Shown: positions 7,850 to 15,730 of the stretch, piece after piece
Position numbering within the stretch: the first letter of the stretch is position 1
Layout of the letters: each line of letters begins with the position of its first letter
Source of the DNA: CAZOWM01 sp964583615
Lineage (GTDB): Bacteria; Spirochaetota; B62-G9; DRHN01
DNA: 23,146 nt
Direction of reading: 5' to 3'
NCBI GenBank assembly: GCA_964583615.1
Contig: CAZOWM010000049.1
Coordinates: 1-23,146, forward strand
Made by a program: the position numbers and the translations under genes
Notes under the pieces: model-generated
Told to the model about the DNA's origin: nothing
The model's database searches: none
Seen by the model: the letters and a program-made list of their open reading frames with translations, nothing else

Positions 7850-10800
7850 TCACCTCGTTGCGTGAAGAAGATAGGAAGCGTTTTGTTTCACGTTGACGAT
7901 AATGTGGTACAGACCGAGCATCTGCCGGAGATCAGGAGGCCTACGGCCTGACAGTGTCATCTTCTTTCCAGCAGAACCGGGGCCGGTATTTTCGGACGGA
8001 AAAACGAAACGAAACTCATCCGATGTGCACACCGCCTCACCTTTTTTTTTGTCGATGATAAGGTCGAACTCGGTGTGCTCAACCCTGCAGTTGTAACAGT
8101 CTTTGTGATCAGCCCGCGGTGGTTTTGGGTAGAATCCGCTGTTTGTGCTCCTGTCGAATGCCGCTTTACTCGAAAAAAACGTGAACTTGTCGGTGAAGGG
8201 CTTTCCCTGGTGGGTGCAGAAGGTCTCACAGTTTCCGCACTCGTTGCAGAAGTCGTCGATGTGCAGGATCTGTATAGACTGCTCGATCTTTACTGTGTGC
8301 AGCGGCAATGGTGTTTCTGACGCGGGTGAGGCCCCGGGAAGAGCAGACAGGAAATGGGGAATGGAAAGCTCCACGGGCGTGAATTCTAAAGGAATGTTTG
8401 CCCTGTTCGGGCAGGTTTCGACGCACTTGTTGCATATCTCAGCGCATGCAAGGCAGCGTTCGCTCTCCCTTCTGGCGAGGTCCGGTGAGAGTGTGTGGAT
8501 GACGGTGGTGAAATTCTTTCTTTTTTCAACCGGAAGCTTTTCAACAGGGGAAAAATGCCGGATACGGCCGTGTTTCTTCATGAGCTGAGATATCCTCTCA
8601 GGAGACGCTTGTGTGTACAGACTGTCCGCAAGATCCTTTGACGGAGATGCTCCTTCTTTTTCGACCACCGCGTGGCAGATCTTCTTCGCGTCCGCGATCG
8701 CTTCCACGACTGTTGCCGGCCCCCTCACGCAGTCGCCTGCGGCAAACACACCGGAAATGTTTGTTTCGCAGGTTTTTTCATGCACACTGATTCTCCCTTC
8801 AGCGTCTACGTGTATACCGTTTTGCAGTATTACGGAGGTGTCGGCATCCTCGCCGATTGCGGCGATCAGGGTGTCGGCTTCGAGCGTGATGTATTCTCCG
8901 TCAATGGGGATTGGCCTTTTCCGCCCGGACTCATCCGGCTCGCCGAGCCGCATCCTCGCACACCGCAGCCCTGAGATCCGGCCGTTTTCGGTGATGAGTT
9001 CGGAGGGGGCAAGAAGCTCGAGTATCTCGATCCCCTCCTCGATGCATGCATCGATCTCCTCAGGATCGGCAGGCATGTTCGCCAGGTCCCGCCTGTACAC
9101 AACACGGACCCTCCCGGGCGAAAATCGAAGAGCAGTGCGAGCAGCATCAACAGCGGAGTTGCCTCCTCCAGCAACGAGAACCGAACGTCCGACCTGAGGG
9201 GTTTGCCCTCCCTTCACCATTTCGAGAAACCCTATCCCCGTATAATATCCTTCTATGCCTTCAGTGCTACCGATGGAAAGCTCTTTTACCCTCCCGCATC
9301 CTGTTGCGATGACCACGTAGTCGAATCCCTGTGCCTTGAGGTCATTGATCGAGAAGGCGTCTTTTTCCGCGGTGTGCACCCGCACCCCGAGCCGCTCGAT
9401 GAAGTCCGCATCGCGTGCAATAATCTCGTCCGGAAGCCTGAACCGGGGAACTGCGTGCGAGACCGTACCTCCGGAAGTCTTTTTTGTTTCCATAATGGTG
9501 ACAGCAAAGCCTTCCCGCTGTAAAAAGAACCCGGCTGCAAGACCCGCAGGCCCGCTTCCGATGACCGCGATTGATTTCGCACGTTTCCTTTTGTTGATCT
9601 GCGCCTTGATTTCTTCTGCCAGCGCATGTACGTCGCCAATCTCCGCTACGATTCTCTTGAGCGCGCGAATGTGAACTGGGTTGTCGTAGTCCCACCGTAC
9701 GCAGTGATCAAGGCATCTCTGATCGCAGATGTAGCCGGTGATGTTCGGAAGAGGATTTTTTTTCATGACCGTGCGGAGCGCGCCCGTGTAGTCGTCTCTC
9801 CGGATGTACTCGATGTACGCAGGGATGTCCTGGTGGATCGGACAGGCCGCTGTGCACGGTGCGACGATGCAATCGAGACTCTCAAGTTTTGAGCCGAGTT
9901 TTATGGAGGAGGTCTTTTTACTTTTTTTCTGATAGAGGGGATCTTCGATCGCACGCCGTGCAAGCTCCTCGAGGAGGGGGAGCAGTATTTTCTCCTCTGC
10001 GAAGGGGGAAGAGGGGGGATTTTCTTCCAGCGTTTTTGCAATGTGCAGGAAACGCAGATACCCTCCCGGTTTGAGCGCATCTGTGGTGAGGGTCACCGGA
10101 AAGATGCCCGTATCGAGTATGTCTCTGATGTTCACGGACGAGGCGCCTGCGGAAAAAGAGACGTTGACCTTCCCCTCGAGCTCTGAGGCAAGCCGGAGTG
10201 CGCAGTGCACGGTGACTGGGAAGAGCGGCCCGCCTGACATGTAGCGCTCGGCTCCCGGAAGGATTCCGGAAATATTTTTGTTTGCCAGGGTGTTGGAGAG
10301 TTTTACACCGAACCCCTTTTTCTGCGTCTTTGCGAACTCCTTCAGATTTTTCACGAGTACGACCGCATCCGTAAGCTGGAGGTCCTTTTCAAAGGTTTCA
10401 TCCGCCACTGTCACGTGGTCGTATCCGGTGCGGTGAAGAATGGTTCGGACATCTCTTTTTCCGAGAAGGGTGGGGTTGAGCTTGATGTAGGTGTGGAGCC
10501 CCTTTTCTGCGATGAGGTATCGTGCCATCCCTTCGATTTCCTCAGGGGGACAGCCGTGCATCGTTGAAATCGTTGCGGAATGGATCACTGCGCCCGGGAC
10601 CTGAACGTGCGCGATTTCCGGAAAACGGCTGTAAATCAGCTCCACACGTGAGGAGATTTCCTTCTCAGGGGAGAGCATTCTGCTGATGAAACGTTCCATT
10701 TTCTCGCTTTTGAGTCCCTTGAGATCGTAGCCCACGCTCATGTTGAACACGCACCCCGTGCCTGCACCGGATGCAGACAGGCCGAGCCGCTCGCTCAGCA

Positions 10801-11200
10801 CGTGGATGAGGATCCATGCGTTTATGTATTGATCAAAAGAGTCCTCAAGCTTCAGCTCCTGAGACCATTCCGTGTTGTAGCCCTCGTCGAGCGCGTCTAT
10901 GCAGGGTTTTTCAAACTCCAGGGCGTCGAGCTCCTGAACGGTCTTTAACTCGATGAACCTGCACCCGGTGAGGTATGCGCAGATGATGTTCTGTGCGAGC
11001 TGGGTGTGCGGTCCGGCGGCCGGGCCGTACGGGGTTTCGATACTCTGTCCGAAGACTCGCGCTCTCAAAGGGTTCGAGGAAGAAATCCTGCGGTAGAACG
11101 CGTGTTTCGGAATCGAGAAAATCGATCCCCTGGACTCGTATTCGGAGAAAATCCAGAGCGCGAGCGATTCAATGTCCAGCGGGTTCATCCTGTCAGACAT
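7850..11200 (-). CDS. ygfK: YgfK-like multidomain flavin/iron-sulfur oxidoreductase ('putative selenate reductase')
   Basis: At 1116 residues this is the largest gene here. Residues 1-400 resemble a dihydropyrimidine/dihydroorotate dehydrogenase-like TIM barrel (AAGPHTQLAQN, MHGCPPEEIEG, LKPGGYLR). Residues 444-500 are the cysteine-rich N-terminal part of a GltD-like module (C444, C449, C453, C492, C496, C500). It is followed by the FAD fold SIAVIGSGPAGLAAG (543-557), the NAD(P)H fold SVLVAGGGNSAVDAA (673-687) and GVFAAGDC (817-824). The C-terminal part has more iron-sulfur cysteines (C916-C930 and C985, C988, C991, C995). The architecture suits NAD(P)H-driven reduction of a ring, as in PreA/PreT. 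In purine clusters it is thought to reduce a urate-derived ring; the selenate name is historical. GGAG lies six bases before the ATG. Confidence 0.93.
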   Translation of the reverse strand: MSDRMNPLDIESLALWIFSEYESRGSIFSIPKHAFYRRISSSNPLRARVFGQSIETPYGPAAGPHTQLAQNIICAYLTGCRFIELKTVQELDALEFEKPCIDALDEGYNTEWSQELKLEDSFDQYINAWILIHVLSERLGLSASGAGTGCVFNMSVGYDLKGLKSEKMERFISRMLSPEKEISSRVELIYSRFPEIAHVQVPGAVIHSATISTMHGCPPEEIEGMARYLIAEKGLHTYIKLNPTLLGKRDVRTILHRTGYDHVTVADETFEKDLQLTDAVVLVKNLKEFAKTQKKGFGVKLSNTLANKNISGILPGAERYMSGGPLFPVTVHCALRLASELEGKVNVSFSAGASSVNIRDILDTGIFPVTLTTDALKPGGYLRFLHIAKTLEENPPSSPFAEEKILLPLLEELARRAIEDPLYQKKSKKTSSIKLGSKLESLDCIVAPCTAACPIHQDIPAYIEYIRRDDYTGALRTVMKKNPLPNITGYICDQRCLDHCVRWDYDNPVHIRALKRIVAEIGDVHALAEEIKAQINKRKRAKSIAVIGSGPAGLAAGFFLQREGFAVTIMETKKTSGGTVSHAVPRFRLPDEIIARDADFIERLGVRVHTAEKDAFSINDLKAQGFDYVVIATGCGRVKELSIGSTEGIEGYYTGIGFLEMVKGGQTPQVGRSVLVAGGGNSAVDAARTALRFSPGRVRVVYRRDLANMPADPEEIDACIEEGIEILELLAPSELITENGRISGLRCARMRLGEPDESGRKRPIPIDGEYITLEADTLIAAIGEDADTSVILQNGIHVDAEGRISVHEKTCETNISGVFAAGDCVRGPATVVEAIADAKKICHAVVEKEGASPSKDLADSLYTQASPERISQLMKKHGRIRHFSPVEKLPVEKRKNFTTVIHTLSPDLARRESERCLACAEICNKCVETCPNRANIPLEFTPVELSIPHFLSALPGASPASETPLPLHTVKIEQSIQILHIDDFCNECGNCETFCTHQGKPFTDKFTFFSSKAAFDRSTNSGFYPKPPRADHKDCYNCRVEHTEFDLIIDKKKGEAVCTSDEFRFVFPSENTGPGSAGKKMTLSGRRPPDLRQMLGLYHIIVNVKQNASYLLHATR

Positions 11201-11245
11201 GTTCTTCTCCGTTCATCGATTATCCGCCACAAATGGGCCTGCTGC

Positions 11246-12505
11246 TCATCCGCCTCCGCCCTGCGCAAAGCGTTCTGCCATGACCTTTTTCAGCTCTTCG
11301 ATTGAGGGAGAGACGCGAGGCGGCACAGGAAGAGAACCCAGTGCTGCATCGATGTCCTTCAGGCCGTTTCCGGAAACCAAAACAACCACAGCATCTCCCT
11401 TCGAGAATTTTTTTTCGGAAACAGCCGCACCCAGCGCGGCGAATGGCGTCACTCCTGCGGGTTCTCCGAACACACCGGTTTCGCGCGCGCACTCATGCAT
11501 TGCATCTATGATCTGATCGTCTCGCACGGAAATAGCGAACCCTCCGGATTCTCTGATCGCATTCACCGCGGCATTTCCGTCCCTTGGAAGCTTCACCGCT
11601 ATGCTGTCAGCAACAGTTTCTCCGCTCACAGGGAGGATCTTTCCGTCTCCATCGAATGCCCTTTTTACTGCAGCGCTGTTTTTCGCCTGGCACGCAACGA
11701 GCCTCGGCAGCTTGTCGATCATCCCGGTTTCATACAGGTCACGAAACCCCTTCCATACACCGCTGATGAGGTTGCCGTCGCCCACTGAAACGAGCACCGC
11801 TTCCGGACATTTCCAGCCGAGCTGCTCACAGATCTCGAAAGAAACAGTTTTTTTCCCCTCACGGGTGTAGGGGTTGTACCCGGTATTGCGGTTGTACCAG
11901 CCGTACTCTCTGGATGCAGCGAGGCAAAGTTCGTAGGCGTCGTCGTAGGTGCCGTCCACAGGTATCACGCCGGCGCCGTACACGAGAAGCTGTGCGATCT
12001 TTGCACGCGGAGCCGCTGCAGGGACGAAAATCACGGTGCGCATCCCGCACGAAGCGGCGAGGCAGGCGAGAGAGGAACCGGCATTTCCCGTTGAAGCGCA
12101 GGTGACGATGCGCTCACCCATCTGGAGGGCGTGAACGAGCGCCACCGCTCCGGCCCTGTCCTTGGTCGAAGCGCTCGGATTTCTCCCCTCATCCTTTATG
12201 AATACGCCGCGAAGGCCGAACCGTTTTTCCAGACGTTCCGATCTGTACAAAGGGGTCCATCCGATGTGCACGCCGGGGCCGGATTTTGTGTAACGCACCG
12301 GGAGAAATGCGCCGTACCTCCACATGCTGTAGTCGGGGTTCTTCGAAAAGGGGTGCTTTCGCAGCTGGCCTCTGATCGCGTCGTAGTCATAGAGGAGTTC
12401 AAGATTGCTCCCGCAGGATTCACACACGTACCGAAATGGGAGTGCACCGTAGGTTTTTTTGCATGAGATGCAGCGGTAGCCCTGCACCGGTGTTGATTTT
12501 TTCAT
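11246..12505 (-). CDS. Threonine synthase-like PLP enzyme with N-terminal zinc ribbon
   Basis: This 419-residue fold-type II PLP enzyme begins with a zinc ribbon (C12, C15, C28, C31), then the PLP lysine in NPSASTKDRAG (K115), the loop TCASTGNAGSSLA and the phosphate loop VSVGDGNLISG. These are threonine synthase features. The ATG overlaps the ygeW stop by four bases (ATGA), so it belongs to the purine operon rather than a threonine operon; no hom or thrB is near. In E. coli and related purine clusters this slot holds YgeX, 2,3-diaminopropionate ammonia-lyase, also fold-type II. A role in splitting diaminopropionate or a similar amino acid to a keto acid and ammonia is therefore likely by context, but true threonine synthase activity cannot be excluded from sequence. 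Confidence 0.88.
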   Translation of the reverse strand: MKKSTPVQGYRCISCKKTYGALPFRYVCESCGSNLELLYDYDAIRGQLRKHPFSKNPDYSMWRYGAFLPVRYTKSGPGVHIGWTPLYRSERLEKRFGLRGVFIKDEGRNPSASTKDRAGAVALVHALQMGERIVTCASTGNAGSSLACLAASCGMRTVIFVPAAAPRAKIAQLLVYGAGVIPVDGTYDDAYELCLAASREYGWYNRNTGYNPYTREGKKTVSFEICEQLGWKCPEAVLVSVGDGNLISGVWKGFRDLYETGMIDKLPRLVACQAKNSAAVKRAFDGDGKILPVSGETVADSIAVKLPRDGNAAVNAIRESGGFAISVRDDQIIDAMHECARETGVFGEPAGVTPFAALGAAVSEKKFSKGDAVVVLVSGNGLKDIDAALGSLPVPPRVSPSIEELKKVMAERFAQGGGG

Positions 12506-13524
12506 TTCACCTGTTCCGTGCTCTCGCCCATGAGGAGCGCGAGTATACTCTTTGCGGTATGCAGGCGGTTTTCCGCCTCTTCATACACGACGGAGCTCGC
12601 GCTGTCCAAAAGTTCGTCCGTGATCTCGTGTCCCCTATCCGCGGGAAGAGCGTGCATGATCTTTGCATCCTTTTTTGCGTGGGAGAACCGTGCACTGTCG
12701 CATATCCAGTGGCGGTATTTTTCGAGGTTCTCTTTCATGTGTTTTCGCTCCCGCTCGATGTCTTCATAGGGTTCGAAGTACGCGAACCCTCCCCAGTTTT
12801 TCGGGATGACGATATCCGCATCGTGCAATGCTTCTTCCATGTCGCGTGTAAAGCTGATGCTCCCGCCCCCTTCACGGGCGCGGGACTCAGCCCTGCGCAC
12901 GATGTCCTTCTGAAGAGGGAACTCTTTTGGATGGGCAACCGCAACATCCATTCCGTAACGTGGAAAGAGAAGGATCTGCGACTGCGGTACGGAGAGTGGC
13001 TTCGCATGGGTGGTCGCATAGGCCCAGCAGACGGCAACCTTTATTCCGTGCAGGTTTTTCCCGAACAGCTCTTCTATGGTCATGAGATCCGCAACCGCCT
13101 GAAGAGGATGGTACACGTCGTCCTGCATGGAGATCAGAGGGATGTTCGCGTTTTTTTCGATCTCCGTGAGGTAGGCGTTTCCCTTTCCGTAGAAGCAGTT
13201 TCGTATTGCAATCCCTTCTCCCATCCTCGAGAGCACCTGCGCGGTGTCCTTCGGGGACTCGCCGTGGGTTATCTGAATCTTGTCAGGGGTAAGGTCATGG
13301 GCGTGCCCTCCGAGCTGGGTCATCGCTGCTTCAAGCGAGTTCCTCGTTCTTGTTGACTGCTCAAAAAAGATCATGAACAGCGTTTTCTGGAGCAGGAGAT
13401 TGTTGATTTTTTTTGCACGCCGTTGTTCTTTGAGATGAAACGCGAATTCGACCACGGTGTCCACCTCGTCTGCCGTCCACGTATCGAAGCTGATGAGATT
13501 TTTTCCGTAAAAATGAGATTTCAT
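12502..13524 (-). CDS. ygeW: YgeW-like carbamoyltransferase
   Basis: This 340-residue protein of the aspartate/ornithine carbamoyltransferase family carries the carbamoyl-phosphate motif STRTR (57-61), HPLQ (139-142) and the late MHALPADRG loop. It is shorter than E. coli YgeW (about 396 residues, from memory). In purine clusters it probably works in the catabolic direction, taking a carbamoyl group from a ureido intermediate onto phosphate so that carbamate kinase could make ATP. No carbamate kinase is visible in the window. AGGAGG lies five bases before the ATG, the best ribosome binding site of this block. It starts 31 bases after ygeY and overlaps the PLP gene by four bases. Ordinary ornithine or aspartate transcarbamylase is the alternative; the neighbours argue against it. 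Confidence 0.88.
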   Translation of the reverse strand: MKSHFYGKNLISFDTWTADEVDTVVEFAFHLKEQRRAKKINNLLLQKTLFMIFFEQSTRTRNSLEAAMTQLGGHAHDLTPDKIQITHGESPKDTAQVLSRMGEGIAIRNCFYGKGNAYLTEIEKNANIPLISMQDDVYHPLQAVADLMTIEELFGKNLHGIKVAVCWAYATTHAKPLSVPQSQILLFPRYGMDVAVAHPKEFPLQKDIVRRAESRAREGGGSISFTRDMEEALHDADIVIPKNWGGFAYFEPYEDIERERKHMKENLEKYRHWICDSARFSHAKKDAKIMHALPADRGHEITDELLDSASSVVYEEAENRLHTAKSILALLMGESTEQVK

Positions 13525-13555
13525 CGATGCCTCCTACAAATGAGAACGATCAGAA

Positions 13556-14749
13556 TCAGAGCGCTGCTTCAAGAATATAGGGCAAGAGCGCATAAAAAGC
13601 CGATGCGGTGTGCAGGTGCGCTACGGGAACTTTTTCGTTCGGTGCGTGAGCGCCCCTTTCGTCACCCGGGCCGAATCCGATCGACGGGATTCCGTGGGTG
13701 CCGCAGATCGAAACGCCGTTTGTGGAAAATAGCCATTTTCCCTTTTCAGGCTCTTTTCTAAATAACAACACGAAGGTCCTGACACCGGCCTGCACGAGTA
13801 CGTGGTCTTCTGCAATTTTCCATGTCGGGAAGTACGCTTTCTGCGGGAAAAGAACGCCTCTGTAGCTTTTTTGTCTGAACTCGGGAACGGTGATCTCTGC
13901 ATCCTTGCCGGCTATTTCCGACACCTCCCCGACTGCGCTGTCTATGGTTTCTCCCCAGGTGAGGCGTCTGTCGAGGTGCAGTGTGCATCGGTCGGGAACA
14001 GAGCAGAGGGAGGGAGAATCGGATGCGATTTTGGTAACCGCAACCGTTCCCTTTCCGAGAAAGAGGTCTTCTGCGAGACGTTGGTTGAGCTCCGATACCG
14101 CGAGAGCGGCACGCGCTCCCTTGTAGATGGCGTTGTCACCACGTTGCGGGGCAGAACCATGCGACGAGACGCCTGAAAAATCAAGATCCAGCTCCATCCT
14201 GCCCCTGTGGCCGTAATAGATCCCCAGGTTCGTCGGCTCAGTGATCACTGCGAACTCAGGGTGAATCTTCTCTTTTTCAATGATGTAGTTCCAGCAGAGC
14301 CCTTCGCAGTCCTCCTCCAGCACGGTGAAGGTGAAGTAGATGCTGAATATGCCGTCGTACTGCAGTTCCTTCAGTATCCTCGCAGCAGTGACCATTGAGG
14401 CGGCGCCCCCCTTCTGGTCAACGCTTCCACGCCCGTGCACGGCTCCGTCTCTGATTTCTCCTGAAAAGGGGTCGTTTTCCCACTGCGAGCGATCGCCGGG
14501 CCCCACAGTATCAACGTGGGCGTCGAAAACGATGACCCTCTCTCCTCCTCCCACTCTCCCAATGAGGTTTCCCAGACCGTCGACTCTGACTTCGTCGAAT
14601 CCCGCTTCCCTGCACATGTGCTCAAGCGCGGAAATCACCCGCTTTTCGTCGCCGCAGGGTGATGGGATCTTCACGAGCTGAGAGAGATTTTGTGCGGTGT
14701 AGCCTCTGTAGAGGTGAGCTTTTTGTTTCACAGATTCAAGATATTTCAT
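13556..14749 (-). CDS. ygeY: YgeY-like M20 family metallohydrolase
   Basis: This 397-residue protein belongs to the M20/ArgE/DapE hydrolases. Visible metal and catalytic residues are H78 and D80 in FDAHVDTVG, D111 in GRGSVDQKGG, the EE pair at 145-146 (FTVLEEDCEG), E171 in VITEPTN and a late histidine in GAHAPNEK. In purine clusters YgeY is thought to hydrolyse an amide or carbamoyl-amino acid intermediate after ring opening. The ATG overlaps the stop of the amidohydrolase gene by four bases and has AAGGA four to five bases upstream. Length and motifs look intact. A generic dipeptidase is the alternative, but it lies directly between the amidohydrolase and ygeW. Confidence 0.9.
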   Translation of the reverse strand: MKYLESVKQKAHLYRGYTAQNLSQLVKIPSPCGDEKRVISALEHMCREAGFDEVRVDGLGNLIGRVGGGERVIVFDAHVDTVGPGDRSQWENDPFSGEIRDGAVHGRGSVDQKGGAASMVTAARILKELQYDGIFSIYFTFTVLEEDCEGLCWNYIIEKEKIHPEFAVITEPTNLGIYYGHRGRMELDLDFSGVSSHGSAPQRGDNAIYKGARAALAVSELNQRLAEDLFLGKGTVAVTKIASDSPSLCSVPDRCTLHLDRRLTWGETIDSAVGEVSEIAGKDAEITVPEFRQKSYRGVLFPQKAYFPTWKIAEDHVLVQAGVRTFVLLFRKEPEKGKWLFSTNGVSICGTHGIPSIGFGPGDERGAHAPNEKVPVAHLHTASAFYALLPYILEAAL

Positions 14750-15730
14750 ATGTTCCTTCTCACAAGCCTCCCCCCGCCTTTTTTGCCCACAATGCCTTTT
14801 CCCAGAGAATAGACAAGTGTTCCCCGTAAAAATGTCTTTTGTATTCTTCCGCGTAACTCCATCCCTTCGAAGGGTGTGAGTTTCCCCTTTGAGAAAAGCC
14901 CCTCCCCCCTGACAACAAGACGGTCTCGCGGGTCGATGAGCACGAGGTCAGCGTCCTTTCCTGCCTCGATGGATCCTTTTTTGTGTCCGATGCCGTACCT
15001 ATTCGCGGCATTTTCTGACACGAGCCGTACAAACCTCTTCAACGAAATCCTGCCTTTCATGTACCCCTCGGAAAAGAGGTAGGGAAAGAGGGTCGGGCAC
15101 CCTGGAATCCCCGCGTAGTCAGTCCAGATCGAGCCGNNNNNNNNNNNNNNNNNNNNNNNNNNNNNNNNNNNNNNNNNNNNNNNNNNNNNNNNNNNNNNNN
15201 NNNNNNNNNNNNNNNNNNNNNNNNNNNNNNNNNNNNAGATCGAGCCGCGCGAAGCCCTCCATTCCGGAAATGAGATAGGTCTTGAAGCCGAGAACGGTAT
15301 TTGCAAGGTTTTCCATGTTCAGAGGAAACCCGTGCGCATACGACTGGGCGCACACTCCTCCGTAGAGCCCGTAATCGACCACAGCCTTGGCACCTATCTC
15401 TGAAAGCTTTGTTTCGAGGTGTTTTTCGTCCGTCACCTGAGGTATGGAAGTACACGGCATATCGAAAACAGTGGTGATTCCTCCTGACGCTGCAGCCATT
15501 GTTCCGTGATAGAAATCCTCCCTTTCCGTGTATCCCGGGTCATTGAAGTGTATGTGCGGGTCGATCCCTCCCGGAAACACGCACAGGCCCTCGGCATCTA
15601 CGACTTCTTCTCTGCCGGTGGCAGAGAGGCCTTTTCCGATTTCATGAATTTTCTCACCGAGGATGCGTATATCGGTGCGAACGAGCTCGTCTGATCCCGG
15701 GAGGGCGACCCTGCCGTTTTTTACAATCAA
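14746..15730 (-). CDS. Allantoinase/dihydroorotase-like cyclic amidohydrolase, interrupted by assembly gap (HyuA position)
   Basis: The N-terminal part (15730-15237, about 164 residues) and C-terminal part (15136-14746, about 130 codons) flank 100 Ns. The N-terminal part has the H-x-H metal site GIDPHIHFNDPGYTERED and then GGITTVFDMP; the C-terminal part has IPGCPTLFPYL, VSENAANRYGI and GSIEAGKDADLVLIDP. These match allantoinases and dihydroorotases better than the phenylhydantoinase HyuA of E. coli, although the gene holds that position. Family members are about 450 residues, so roughly 150 residues including the metal lysine are hidden. A GTG at 15760 is possible, but a TTG at 15730 overlaps the upstream TGA by four bases and follows GAGGAG at eight bases, so I use 15730. 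It should open a reduced purine-derived ring. I assume the gene is whole in the organism. Confidence 0.82.
15137..15236. other. Assembly gap (100 N)
   Basis: Exactly 100 Ns, a conventional placeholder rather than a measured length. The bases on both sides end in the same 11-base string (AGATCGAGCCG). The amidohydrolase frame does not carry across the 100-base gap, and family length suggests about 450 missing bases. Confidence 0.97.

Noticed and set aside
12436..13356. A 306-codon plus-strand open frame
   Set aside because: Shadow of the ygeW-like gene, with no domain and no ribosome binding site.
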